A stretch of DNA of 64,000 bases from Ascaphus truei (Eukaryota; Chordata; Amphibia; Anura; Ascaphidae), in contig CM071573.1 of the NCBI GenBank assembly GCA_036426205.1, forward strand, positions 71,611,240-71,675,239, written 5' to 3'. The notes under the pieces were generated by a model that was not told where the DNA came from, ran no database searches, and saw only the letters and a program-made list of their open reading frames with translations. The position numbers were made by a program, and so were the translations under genes. Each line of letters begins with the position of its first letter. Position 1 is the stretch's first letter. Positions 35,510-45,520 of this stretch are shown here, in pieces.

Positions 35510-35921
35510 GGCCTCGGCATGGTGCCTCGGGCTGCGCTGATCAGCGCTCCTGCTCTGCCTCGCCTGCTGAAACTGGAGCTTTTTTGTGTCCTGGCAGGCG
35601 AGGCAGTGAGCGCGCTTTGGGGGCGTTGCGTAGGCGGGGCAGAGGCAGGCCGGAGGCATGTCGGGAGGCGGATCGGAGGTGGGGCGGGAGGCAGGGCTAG
35701 TCCCTCGCTCCCATTGGATGTGAGCGGTCACGGGACCGCTCCTCCGCTTCCCTGAGCGGCAAATTTTAAATTTGCCTGTGTCTCCAAAATACCTGAGCCT
35801 CCGCACGCATGCGGAAGCGTGCGGAAGCGGCTGCTAAAGCCGCGCTGATGACAGATGCAGGGGGTAAGTGCATCTGCTCAGCACGCGGCTCAGCGCGGCT
35901 CACCCTACTATGTCCCAGGCC
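35510..35921. mobile_element. Harbinger-like MITE, GC-rich
   Basis: Ends ggcctcggcatggtgcc and ctactatgtcccaggcc are imperfect inverted repeats. TAA flanks both sides (35507-35509 and 35922-35924). The right TAA is also the left TSD of the next MITE. Confidence 0.65.
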
Positions 35922-36695
35922 TAAGGCTGGGGCCACACTGCCGCTGAGCGTGCTCATGCTTGAAAGCAGCAACGTCATCAACTCTCCAAGCAAGAGCGTC
36001 GGCTGTCCTGCTAAATTTTGCAAGCGCGAGCGGGTGGCTGTGTCATTGGCTGGATCAAGGCTATGTCTGTGCGTAGAGACAAAAGACAAAAAACAAGCGC
36101 AAAACGCAAATAGTGAAGTATATCAAAACATTTAGTGTAAAAAAAGGGTAAGTATTCTGCGTACATCAAAAAGATAGAACATAAGCATTTTGTGTATCAA
36201 TACACGAGTTACCACACAGCTGACATCAGGATAGGCGATGGAAGGGGATGCCTCGGATAGATGGACCTCCGCACTCTCCAGGTGTCGTCTGACTCCGTGG
36301 CTGCAGTTAGTCACCAGCGTCCAGGTCGTCTCCAAGTCACGTGTTGTGGGCACTCCGTTGTCGCCTCCGTGGTAGTGATGGAAAGTCCTTGCTCCAAAAC
36401 GACACACTATGTGTGCATTGGGACAGAGTTTCTCAGTCCACTCAAAAGAGTATCAATGCTGACAGGATACAGTGGCGTGTTGGCGTATACGCCTGAGAGT
36501 CCGTCGGCTGACAGTGACGTTACGCGCATACGTGTGACGTCACACAAGGGGCGTACCTCCAACGGGAGACACTCGAGCGGTATAGCTTAGGTGCAAAGCA
36601 GCCAAAAATGTTGCTTAGTAACTATCCAACCAAACTGTTTAAAGTATAACAATAATGAACATAAAAGGTACCAATAAAAGCAATAATACTACGCA

Positions 36696-36722
36696 TTTCG
36701 TAGCTAGGTGCTACTTCTTCAG
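36696..36722 (-). ncRNA. hammerhead-ribozyme-like motif of the PLE
   Basis: The minus strand reads CTGAAGA, A, a 5-bp stem GTAGC, loop ACCTA, GCTAC, then GAAA. CUGANGA and GAAA are the two conserved hammerhead core segments, and the stem between corresponds to helix II. PLEs are known to carry minimal hammerheads in their terminal repeats. One extra A next to helix II and a short helix III make activity of this copy uncertain. Confidence 0.6.
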
Positions 36723-37048
36723 GGATAAATTCATTGCCATTACCCATGAGCACTAAATACATGCACATCCTCCCGCATTGGTCAGCTAATTAAGACCGGG
36801 ACCCAATCCAGTGCACTGAAATAGTTGCTAGGGTATGGTATTGAATTACATGGAAATACAATTTAATCAATACATATCTTTATTAAAATACAAATAAAAT
36901 CTGTGAAAAGAGAAGAGAGAAAACATAATATTAACTATAAAAAATATAATAAACAAATTGCTAAATGACAATATTTGATCGCTATGCTTGTTCAATGGAG
37001 CTAAATTGCCAAAAGGGCTAAGGAGTATACCATTACTTAACATACAGC

Positions 37049-37708
37049 TTAATAGAAAGCCAGGTCTTCATTTAACCCTTTAGGGGCCATGCAATCTAAT
37101 TTATGAATCCAATATGATTCCTGAGCAGATAAAGCCTTAATTCTATCCCCTCCCCTTCTATTGCAAGGGACATGTTTAATACCCTTAAATGTTAATGAAG
37201 AGGGATCTTTTTGGTGATATTTCAAAAAATGTCGTGATACACTGTGTTTCTCATAGCCGTTCTTAATGTTACGAACATGTTCTTGTATACGAATTTTTAA
37301 CATACGTTTGGTCCTACCAATATAATGGAATCCACAACTGCACTCGAGAAGATAGACTATAAACATAGAATTACATGTAATAAAGTCCTCAATATAAAAT
37401 ACCTCTTTAGATGCTTTAGAAACAAATGTTTTGCAAATTGAGTGCATAAATTTGCAAATGGAGCATTTGCTACAATTAAAGTTACCCATAGGTTTAGTAC
37501 CAAGCCATCTGTTAATGGACTTAGGACATACTTGTTGCCCAATATCGCTTGGAGCTAACATGTTTTTCAGATTACTGGCTTTTCTATATATAAATCTAGG
37601 TCTATCAACCAGGCTGCCGCCCCAAATCGGGTCACTACATAGAATGGCCCAATGTTTGGCCACAATCTGTTCAATGTTCCTATGTACCGAATTAAAGTTG
37701 GTAATGAA
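37049..37708 (-). CDS. PLE C-terminal region with GIY-YIG endonuclease (5' truncated)
   Basis: The frame is open from the truncated 5' edge (stop at 37711-37709) to a stop at 37049-37051. Numbered from the GTG at 37663, it shows KHWAIL (typical of the linker after the PLE reverse transcriptase), a zinc-binding CSKCSIC at 64-70, then a GIY-YIG nuclease: YLLECSCGFHYIGRT at 104-118, Arg in KIRIQEH (125), Glu in QESYWI (182) and Asn in GLNED (198). In PLEs this nuclease nicks target DNA to prime reverse transcription. The catalytic residues expected for the fold appear present, and no frame breaks are seen, so the insertion is young. It cannot act alone because RT is missing. No promoter is evident. 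Confidence 0.85.
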   Translation of the reverse strand, partial: FITNFNSVHRNIEQIVAKHWAILCSDPIWGGSLVDRPRFIYRKASNLKNMLAPSDIGQQVCPKSINRWLGTKPMGNFNCSKCSICKFMHSICKTFVSKASKEVFYIEDFITCNSMFIVYLLECSCGFHYIGRTKRMLKIRIQEHVRNIKNGYEKHSVSRHFLKYHQKDPSSLTFKGIKHVPCNRRGGDRIKALSAQESYWIHKLDCMAPKGLNEDLAFY

Positions 37709-37952
37709 TTAAAGTCTGTGCGTGTTTGTGGCTGTGTGTGTGTGGCTGTGTGCATTGACTGGGGCTGATTGGTTGCTGAAGGGTCATGTGACCCTTCAGC
37801 GCACTTGAAAATCAATTTTCCCTGTCTCCCCGAACGTCTAGCTTTGCTAGGCGTACGTACATGAGCGCGCAGCCTCAGCGTGGCCATGCTAATTTGAGTA
37901 CATTAAAGTGAGCACACCAATCATGTGTCGCGGCAGCGTGGCCGCAGCCTAA

Positions 37953-38559
37953 GGTTTCTCACTCCCTAATTCAACATCATTTAGTGAGATTATTAGTTTT
38001 GGGGGTAATGTGCTGTAGGGGATATCTTCAAGAGACCCCCAGTTGACTAATAGGACAACATCCTGAGGAAAATACCCAGTGCCTTCACATGCCTCCTGCA
38101 TTAGACCCAACCGAAGCTCACGCTGATGGAAAGGCAGCACCTGGGGATATATTTGAGTTGATTTCAGCTCATTCTCCTCTCCTACTTCGCTCTGTCAAGT
38201 CCTGTCAGGCCTGATGAAATGAGCTTCTTTTTTTATATACAGTAGATTTGTAAAATCAAACATGGCTTTTTGTGTTTTTTTATAGGAGACAGAGCCCCTG
38301 TCAGTAGGAACTCCACTGGTTTATGATTATTACTCTTTGAAGCTTGTATGGTAAAGATTACGCTGCCTGAAATACGGAAGGGTTATGAAGAAGGCGTCTG
38401 AGCACACAAACAAGGCGACCTGTCAGTCTCACAAGCGTGCAGTATGATAATGACGATCAGGTGGGTTTTTAGTAACGGGAACATGTTCTCTGCACCTGAT
38501 ATATACACAAACCTTCTGCGTGGTTCAGAATTTCTATACTAAGCCGCCCTTCTAGCCGC
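37953..38559. other. unassigned sequence left of the DIRS-like element
   Basis: No gene recognised. The element's left terminal repeat may lie in this stretch or just right of it, but it could not be matched to the right end by eye. Confidence 0.35.
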
Positions 38560-39149
38560 CTATGCGACGTGCTGCCATGAGCAGGGGGCAAGGTCTCCTT
38601 TCCAGCTGATTGGCCGTTGACGCGGCCGCGGGTGGGAAGGGGAGGAGCTAGGGGAGGTAAAAGACAGCCAGGAGTGAGTGCGGTCACTCTGCTCCTGGCT
38701 ACGATGGTTTACGGTAGCCCTTCTCTCTGAAATTTGGTAAGTAAAGGAGGGGTACACCATTCAAAGCGTTGGCTGATGTGAGCGGGGGCCTCCCCGGTGC
38801 ACTTCCCCCCTCACCCCCGGTTCCCGTCCTGGCCCGCTCAGAGAGGGTTGTGGGTGTGGGGGGAGGTGGGGAAGTGGGATTCGCCATGGCAGCTTCAGGC
38901 GACGCACACTGTGTGGTGTCCGGCGCTCCCCCCCTGCATTTAGCCGCTGTCGGGGCACAGCGCTCAGCGCATGTTCCCTCGTTGTACTTACCCCTTCCGT
39001 TCCAAGTTGCTTTGTGCGGCGTGCACATTGCGTGCGGTCCAGCACTTCCCCCCCTGCATACGGCCGATATCTAAGGGGTGTATGGCAGGCGCTGACACCA
39101 TTGGCAACACTTTTAGCTACATGCCAGTTAGGAAACACGGGAGTCGCAA

Positions 39150-40215
39150 GTGAGTCTCGGGGTGACAGCATCAGAGATAGTCAGTGGGTCCCAGCAAGGA
39201 CTGGGAGATGTGGCGATGGGGATTGCACAGGCGCCCGCGCAGCACAAATCAATGCTTGCAGCATTGCCTATACAAAGCTTAGTGGGGAACACGGGCGCAT
39301 CCACTTCAACCACAACACTTCCTCCTTCTCTGCCCAGTCAAATCTTAGCTGAGAACGTGGGTACATCCACGTCAGCAGCAACATTACCTTCAGCTTTGCC
39401 CACTAAAATCGTAGTTCAGAACACAGGCACAGTCACGCCAGGGACAACATCGGAGGTTAGGAGGTTGTCGGATGTTGTACATTAAGATACATACACAACC
39501 ATTGCCCGATCATTAGGTACACATTTGCTGAAGGAAGTAAAATATAAGATTTGGGTGGGGGAATACGTGGAGATTTTAACATTGCTTCCAGGCTATAGGG
39601 AGGCGTTGGCAAGGTCAACCAAAAAAGGGGAGGCCAAGATGGAGGACGTTGAGAGACATCTTTTTCCACGCACACACCAAAAACTGGGCAAAAGCTTTCG
39701 GAATCTTGGCAGGCGTAATGGGGGAAAAGGAACCACATTTGTGTTCAGCACTTTTTAAATACCAAGACATAATTGGCGATGCATGGCGGAAACACAGGGG
39801 CATGGGTTGGTGGAAATATGATAAGGAATTCAGACAGGGCATGGAGGCTAACAGGGGAACGATATGATGGAACATTAAAGATGTAGACCCATATCTAGAT
39901 CATATTTCGGGAGGAGGGATGACGCCCTTTCACGGGGCGAGCGGCGGCAGTAGAGGGGCATGGCGATCTAGCACTCAAACACACACATCGGGTGGGGGTC
40001 ATACGCCAGGTAAACAGCCAGGCGTATGTTGGGCATTTAACGAGTCTAAATATAAATACGATAACTGCCGTTTCCGGCACGCCTGCTCCACATGTGGGGC
40101 CAGCATACAAGGACAAAATGCCTTAAGAAAGACACACGTGGATTTAAGGGTGCAGGGCGGAAAGTTGACAGAGAGGGAGGCGTCTCCGATAACTGTCGAA
40201 GCAATGGCACCATGA
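39150..40215 (+). pseudogene. DIRS-type Gag-like ORF (frame-broken)
   Basis: The N-terminal part has three imperfect repeats of a unit like SQILAENVGTSTSA (residues about 42-95), then an in-frame stop at 39483-39485. The frame resumes (MLKEVKYKIWVGEYVEILTL) and shifts near 39660 into NWAKAFGILAGVMGEKEP, followed by LFKYQDIIGDAWRKHRG and WWKYDKEFRQ, strongly characteristic of amphibian and fish DIRS Gag. A stop interrupts at 39865-39867. The C-terminus has a zinc-knuckle pattern C-x12-C-x3-H-x-C-x2-C (CWAF...CRFRHACSTC), the presumed nucleic-acid binding site. Expected role: RNA packaging. This copy cannot make a full protein. Confidence 0.75.
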
Positions 40216-40246
40216 CTAGCAAAGTACCCCAATAAGGAGGCTGCTT

Positions 40247-41160
40247 ATGTCGGTGTTTAAGGAGGGGTTCAGGATTCCGTTTGAATATCAAGCGGGATCA
40301 AAGTGCGAGCATAATTTGAAATCGGTCACGTTAAACGGTAATGTAGCAAGGGAGAAAGTGGAAAAGGAAGTCAATTGGGGAGGATGGTGGGCCCATTTAC
40401 TCCTCCCCCCTTTAGTAATCTCAGGATTTCCCCATTGGGGGTGGTCCCCAAGAAACAGGTGGGGCCTTCAGGTTAATCCAGCACCTATCTTACCCTGAAG
40501 GCTCGTCAGTTAATGACGACATCAATCGGGACTTGTGTTCCGTGACTTACGCAAATTTTGACCAGTCGGCGGCACTAGTGGGGAGAATGGGGCGGGAGCA
40601 TTGATGTCAAAAGCAGACATCAAATCGGCATTTAGACGTCTGCCAGTTCACCCTGAGGGTTTCCATTTACTGGGCTGCATGCTCGATGGACAATACTTTG
40701 TCGACTTATGCTTACCAATGGGTTGCACGCTGTCCTGTTTTTATTTTGAAACCTTTAACACATTTCTTGAGTGGGTGGGCGGCAGGGATCATCCACTACT
40801 TGGACGACTTCCTGTTCATTGACCCCGGGGGTTCAGATTTGTGTGAGAGTTGGCTGTTCCAATTTACAACCAAGGCACGTGAATTTGGCGTCCCGATGGC
40901 TGACAAAAAGACTGTGTGCCCAACAACCGTCCTTAGTTTTCTAGGCATTGAGATTGACTCAATGAGGATGGAGTACAGGCTACCGCCTGAGAAGCTGGTC
41001 ACTTTAGACAAGCAGCTCAGGGAATTCATACCCTTGAGAAAGACCTCACTGCAGCATTTTAATCACTGCTCGGCCACTTGGTTTTTGCAGCGCGAATCAT
41101 GCCGGTGGGAAGGGCAAGACACCCTAACCATTTCATTCGGATTATCACGGAAATCCGCAA
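40247..41160 (+). pseudogene. DIRS-type reverse transcriptase (frame-broken)
   Basis: Pieces in three frames line up with RT: LRISPLGVVPKK and RLIQHLSYPEGSSVNDDI (40420-40560), then ADIKSAFRRLPVHPEG, LCLPMGCTLSCFYFETFNTF (40613-40775), and after a frame change near 40790 HYLDDFLFID, containing the YLDD active-site motif, then FLGIEIDSMRMEYRLPPEKL. The D of ADIKSAFR and the DD of YLDD would be the catalytic aspartates. At least two frameshifts and one stop disrupt it. Confidence 0.85.
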
Positions 41161-41620
41161 GGATTTGTGGTGTGGCTCAAATTCTTTCCAAAATACAACG
41201 ACAGGACCTTGTGGCGCGGTTGCCCAGCCCAGAACTCTGACCTGCAACTTTTCACAGACGCCTCAGGATCAGTGGGCTTTGGGGCATATTTTAATAGGGC
41301 ATGGTGCGCAGAACAGTGGCCACTCAACTGGAGAGGGACTCAGCTCATTAGGAATCTAACATTCTTAGAGCGGTTCCCTTTGCTTGTCGCTGTGTGGCTA
41401 TGCGGTCACCTGTTTGCAAACCGGGAGGTTACTTTCTGGTCAGACAACATGGGGGATGTAGAGGTGGTGAACAACTTTGGTTCACGGTAACCGCCAGTAC
41501 TGGCATTTTTGCATAAGTTCGTACTGTTGTGCCTTCACCTTAACATTGCGTTCAGGGCTCGGCACGTCCCGGGGGTTGCAAATAACAACGCTGATGCTTT
41601 ATCCCGGTTACAGATGCGCA
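41161..41620 (+). pseudogene. DIRS-type RNase H and connection region
   Basis: Frame at 41167-41490 shows LQLFTDASGSVGFGAYF (first Asp), FLERFPLLVAVW (Glu) and VTFWSDNMGDVEVVN (Asp), the D-E-D arrangement of RNase H. After a break at about 41490 another frame gives LHKFVLLCLHLNIAFRARHV, then PGVANNNADALSRLQM, the NADALSR motif typical of DIRS and Ty3-like elements at the end of RNase H. The role is removal of the RNA template. Confidence 0.8.
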
Positions 41621-41629
41621 ATGTCAGAA

Positions 41630-42470
41630 GCTGGCACCAGAGGTGGAGATTTACGGCAACCAGTGTCCAGTAGACTTGTGGGATCTGGGGATGGTTCAGT
41701 GATGGACATAGTAAGAGCCTCCTTGGCTATGGGTACGTGGGGTGCTTACGCGGCATCATGGCGCGACTACTAAAGTTCAACGAGGGAACTGGGAAGAGAG
41801 ATGTCAGAAGTAGGGGCCTTACGATCTTACATACTAAGCTTGGGAGCAAGGGGTTTATCGGGCGGGTCCATGGGACAGAATTGACGTGGTATCCTTTTTC
41901 TTAAAATTGAATAGTGAGGAAAATCCGACGAAGGCATTCTTAGTCAAAAGGGTATTAACAGGGCTGACAAGGGGGGTCACGCATAAAGACAGCCGGTGAC
42001 GCCATGAGTCCTAGAAGGGTTAATACACACAACAGAGATAGTTCGTTCTTCCACCTTCGAGGCAAAGCTCTTTAAACTCACATTTACTTTGGCCTTCTTT
42101 GCTGCATTGAGGGCAGGGGAGCTAGTCTGCAAATCACGGAAAGGAGGGGGGGGGTTTGCAGCTCGGGAACATAAGTTTGGGGAGGGTTTGTTGAGACTGC
42201 TTATTCAAAGGTCAAAGACCAACAGGGGAAAGGAGCATGGATATCACTGCTAAGGTTACCAGGGAGTCTAATCTGCCCTGTCAAAGCATTGGGGTGCAGG
42301 CCAAGCGGGGACGGCCCACTGCTACTACACGCAGTTGGTGGGCCATTGTCGAGATTTCAATACCTGCGGGTTTTTCGCATGTGCCTTAATCATCAGGGAT
42401 TAGATAATGTCACACTCGTTCCGCATTGGGGCCAGCGTTAATAGGGAACGACCCCTTGCTGCAATAAATC
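41630..42470 (+). pseudogene. tyrosine recombinase (frame-broken)
   Basis: It starts with DIVRASLAMGTWGAYAASWR (41705-41765), the conserved N-terminal helix of DIRS recombinases. The middle is scattered over three frames. Near the end is SHSFRIGA (42410-42433), the H-x2-R active-site motif. The segment that normally carries the final Tyr nucleophile (in an RSDAFKSYVR-like context) is missing: the sequence passes straight into the SGNH region, so an internal deletion is likely. This copy cannot catalyse integration. Confidence 0.75.
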
Positions 42471-42479
42471 CCCACCCTC

Positions 42480-43052
42480 TTTTGTGTCATCGCACATTTC
42501 GCAGACGCATGGATCATCGGGGATTCACTCGTACACTGGGCAGAGGGGAGAACTGGGGTAGCGCGCAGAGCAGGCGAAGGTGTTTTGGTGGGGTAGGAAT
42601 GGGGATGCGGTGGGGGCAATTGCTCCCGCATCTGATACGCTTGGCCAGAGAAAGGAGAGCACAGCGCATCCTTATCATTCACGCCGGGGGTAACGAACTT
42701 GCAGCGGTGCGCTCCATCGGGCCGGTCCAGCATATAAAGCAAGACCTGGCTCGCATCTCTTTGGCCAGGAATTCAAATTATTTGGTCAGAAATAATTAGC
42801 AGACTAGTGTGGAAGGTTGTGCGGGTCCCGGGCGCAGTTGACCGAGCGCGCATTAAGATAAACAAGAAGGTGGGGGAACTTTATAACACAATGCGGGGGA
42901 TGGGTTACCAACCACCCAGATTTCTGTCACAAGATAAGCGGCTTGTTTAGATCGGACAGGGTACACTTATCAGAAATCGGTTCCGATATGTTTAATAATG
43001 AGTTGCAGCAGGGTATGGAGAGGGTCATCGCGAGTCTAGCGGTACGGGCCTA
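42480..43052 (+). pseudogene. SGNH/GDSL hydrolase-like region of the element
   Basis: In one frame 42513-42560 gives IIGDSLVHWAEGRTG, with GDS as block I (Ser at 42525-42527). A second frame gives WGQLLPHLIRLARERRAQ and ILIIHAGGNEL, corresponding to the GxND block with E for D. A third frame gives LFRSDRVHLSEIGSDMFNNE (42943-43005), with the block V D-x2-H pair (Asp 42955, His 42964). SGNH hydrolases are serine esterases or acetylhydrolases. Related ORFs are reported in Ngaro-type elements, where their role is unknown. Three frames and several stops make it a pseudogene, though the motif order is complete. Confidence 0.7.
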
Positions 43053-43370
43053 ATCTAAGTGGAGTTAAATAGACCCTTCGGTGGAGGGTTGGGGGGTAAG
43101 TGCTTGTCCTTGCCAGAAGGGGCTCAGGGCTGATAAAGCCCGGGTGGGGGAGGCGAGGGGGTGGAGTCCCCGGGATGTAACTTCCGGGAGCCCTCTTGCG
43201 ATAACGGCCGGCTCAAGGGGGCACAGCAACGGTTGACGGGGCCAGCGGGCCAAGGCCCGTCTCACCCTTCACTAACCTATAAAGCGAGCATTCTGACAGG
43301 GACCAGCAGTTACGCTGTTATATAATAAACAAAGTCGCTGCCTTTTTACACCTCCAGACCGAGCCTGTCG

Positions 43371-43727
43371 TTATTTGTATGTGTTTGTGTGGGTAATGGT
43401 AAAATTAGGAAGGGGGGCTTCCTTCAGTTCCCTGGTCATGTATTTGACTACTATTAACACAAGTACCAGTGATGCCGTTCAGCATGGGGGCGACACCAAT
43501 GCACTGGCGAGGAGTGGAGAGCACTCCGGCACTGTAGAAGTGAAATACTTTAGGAGTGGGTTCACAATTATATTGATCCAGATCTCAGTGCAGTTGGGTG
43601 GCTAATGTGTTATTGTGTGTCTGGATTATAGCCCATTACCAGTTTCACAATGAAGCGCCAGCATGGAGTCTCAAACTTAAACCCATAAGGGTGAAAGTGT
43701 ACTCCCTTAATCTCAAGGGAGAAGGAG
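43371..43727. other. sequence right of the DIRS-like element
   Basis: It may include terminal-repeat remnants (aatgcactggcgaggagtgg, gcactccggcactgtagaag), but none could be paired with the left end. Confidence 0.35.
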
Positions 43728-43995
43728 CGGCTCAGTGAGTAATGACACCATCTCTGTAAACAATGACACTGAGTTTGAATCGGGAACTCTGGGTTCAATT
43801 CCCGGTGTCAGCTCCTTGTGACCTTGGGTAAGTCACTTTATCTCCCTCTGCCTCAGGCACAACAATCATACTGTAAGCTCCCCTGGGCAGGGCCTGTGTC
43901 TGTAACTATCCTATGTGCTGCGTACCTCACACTGTACTGTCATTGTGATGTGCTTCCCATCCCACTGGGAGAAAGGTGCTATATGAAATACATTT
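43728..43995 (+). mobile_element. tRNA-derived SINE
   Basis: Begins ggagcggctcagtgagtaat (A-box-like); gggttcaattcccggtgtca (B-box-like) at 43790; body ccttgggtaagtcactttat; tail ccactgggagaaaggtgcta. Between the boxes is an extra duplicated aacaatgacactga-like stretch. Best-preserved B box of the five copies in the window. Confidence 0.85.
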
Positions 43996-44574
43996 TGTTT
44001 ATTAATCTAGCCTTGGCTATAATGCAGCACAATGAAGAACAAGGAGATTCCTGTCTAAAAGGAATATTTGACACTGTGTGATACATATTATAGAGATTAG
44101 AACACATATAAACTCCCTTGTAAGCGTTTTCTCTCTTGACCTTAAATGTTTTTACCCATTGCAACTGTCTTGTGTGGCTGGTTGTATCTCATACAGCTGA
44201 CAATTTGTGCAGCCTATATTGAATGTTTCCTCTTATATTGTAAACAGGCACTGAATGCAAAGAAAAAACATCACATCAGGAATTATTATTCTAAATGGAG
44301 GTCTGCTTTGTGTTGTATGAACTCGTGGTAAATGCATTACTCAGCACAGAAGGGAGTACAAGAAGATTTGGGAATACTGACCTCAAGCAGGTTAATGCCA
44401 ATTCAGCACTAATGGTTTAATTGATGCATATAAATTATAAAATGAAGAAACGCTAGGCAGTTTAATATAGATACACTCCATTATTAAACTGCGGCTCCTC
44501 CCATATCTCCTACGGGAGGTAATAGCCCCTTCTGACACTTCCAATTGACATAAACAGGGCAAGATCAACACAAA
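43996..44574. other. unassigned AT-rich sequence
   Basis: No recognised feature. Confidence 0.4.
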
Positions 44575-44640
44575 GGGGGTTATTCATTAAACTGCCAATA
44601 GTGTCGATCGGCAATATCTCAGTTCAATGAATAAACCCCA
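44575..44640. mobile_element. very short palindromic MITE
   Basis: gggggttattcattaaactg at the left is mirrored by cagttcaatgaataaacccc at the right around a 20-bp centre that is itself partly palindromic (tgtcgatcggcaata). Length 66 bp; superfamily not assigned. Confidence 0.6.
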
Positions 44641-44764
44641 AAATATTGTGATATGTCGGTACTAAGACATGCATATTGTAAATTACATTGTAACGTAATA
44701 CTAAAACAAAAACATCCCGTCTATGAGCTTAATATATAACTCTTTGTGTCCTTCCGGAACAATA

Positions 44765-44880
44765 TGCAATTATTTATTTATAAAATATTTTAGCATGAAC
44801 AAATACATAGGCTGGACCATTACCTCTCGTTTTCAACTACGTCCTGGGAACAGAATAATGTCCTGGGAGATCAGAGAACT
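44765..44880 (-). mobile_element. LINE 3' tail fragment (L2/CR1-type)
   Basis: The reverse complement has acgtagttgaaaacgagagg and ends ttttataaataaata, matching 15285-15665. Truncated to about 115 bp. Confidence 0.65.
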
Positions 44881-45326
44881 GTCTTCCCAAACCTCCTTTG
44901 TTCACCCCATTCTCAAATGTCATCCCATGGTATGATGGAATGTAAGATGAAAGAGATGAGGGTAAGATGAAGGCAGCGAGAGGGGAATACATTTTACATC
45001 TCTCTTTACACAATAAGATGGATCAATATCCATTTATAATAAAGATCCCCGATTTGACGTTTTTGCTCCTTATTCAGTGCCTATCTGCACTATCAGAAGG
45101 GACGCAATCAATGTTCCCTTAATGGTTTGACAATTTTTATGAGAGCTCATCGATTGGTCTATCATGAGTGCTTGGGGATGGACCCTTTCAGTTCCAGAGG
45201 ACTTGGAACACAAACTGCACAGCACTGATTGCCCCCACCCCTCCCTTCTGACACAGAAGACGTTAAGTCTACATGTACAGTACTGTATTAGTTCTTGAAT
45301 ACCAGGAGTTGCCAACTCCCATAGTG
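44881..45326. other. unassigned sequence
   Basis: No recognised feature. Confidence 0.4.
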
Positions 45327-45520
45327 CAGGGTTGGCCAACTCTAGTCCTCAAGGGCCACTGACAGGTTAGGTTTTAAGGATATCCCAGCTTCAGCTCAGA
45401 TGGCTCAATCAGTGGCTCAGTGTTCGAGTGAGCCACTGATTGAGCCACTTGTGCTGATGCAGGGATATTCTTAAAACCTGAATGGTTGGGTGGTCTTGAG
45501 GACTGGAGTTGAGCACCCTG
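45327..45520. mobile_element. hAT MITE family A
   Basis: Full-length copy with arms from cagggttggccaactcta to gactggagttgagcaccctg. The centre has ggctcagtgttcgagtgagcc. TSD not certain. Confidence 0.85.

Larger units (their letters stand above)
36075..37713 (-). mobile_element. 5'-truncated Penelope-like element (Neptune-type)
   Basis: Flanked by the 10-bp direct repeat gtctgtgcgt at 36065-36074 and 37714-37723. In minus orientation it begins inside the region just before the GIY-YIG module, so the RT domain is lost. It reads through an intact C-terminal coding region, a spacer, a hammerhead-like motif (36696-36722) and a 3' end with gcgcttgttttttgtctttt-type sequence. 5' truncation with a short TSD is the normal outcome of target-primed reverse transcription. 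Confidence 0.85.
35925..37949. mobile_element. Harbinger-like MITE split by a PLE
   Basis: Left end ggctggggccacactgccgc and right end gcggcagcgtggccgcagcc are good inverted repeats. TAA flanks both sides (35922-35924 and 37950-37952). Removing the PLE at 36075-37713 and one copy of its TSD leaves a MITE of about 376 bp, a normal size for the class. Confidence 0.75.
38560..43370 (+). mobile_element. DIRS/Ngaro-type tyrosine-recombinase retrotransposon, decayed
   Basis: Order on the plus strand: untranslated GC-rich leader, Gag-like region (39150-40215), RT (about 40247-41130), RNase H (41167-41620), tyrosine recombinase (about 41630-42470), SGNH-hydrolase region (42505-43052), trailer ending near the aataaacaaag at 43325. 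DIRS-type elements integrate via the recombinase instead of an integrase, so no TSD is expected. Every coding region is interrupted by frameshifts or stops. Outer limits are approximate, since the split direct or inverted terminal repeats were not resolved. Confidence 0.8.
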
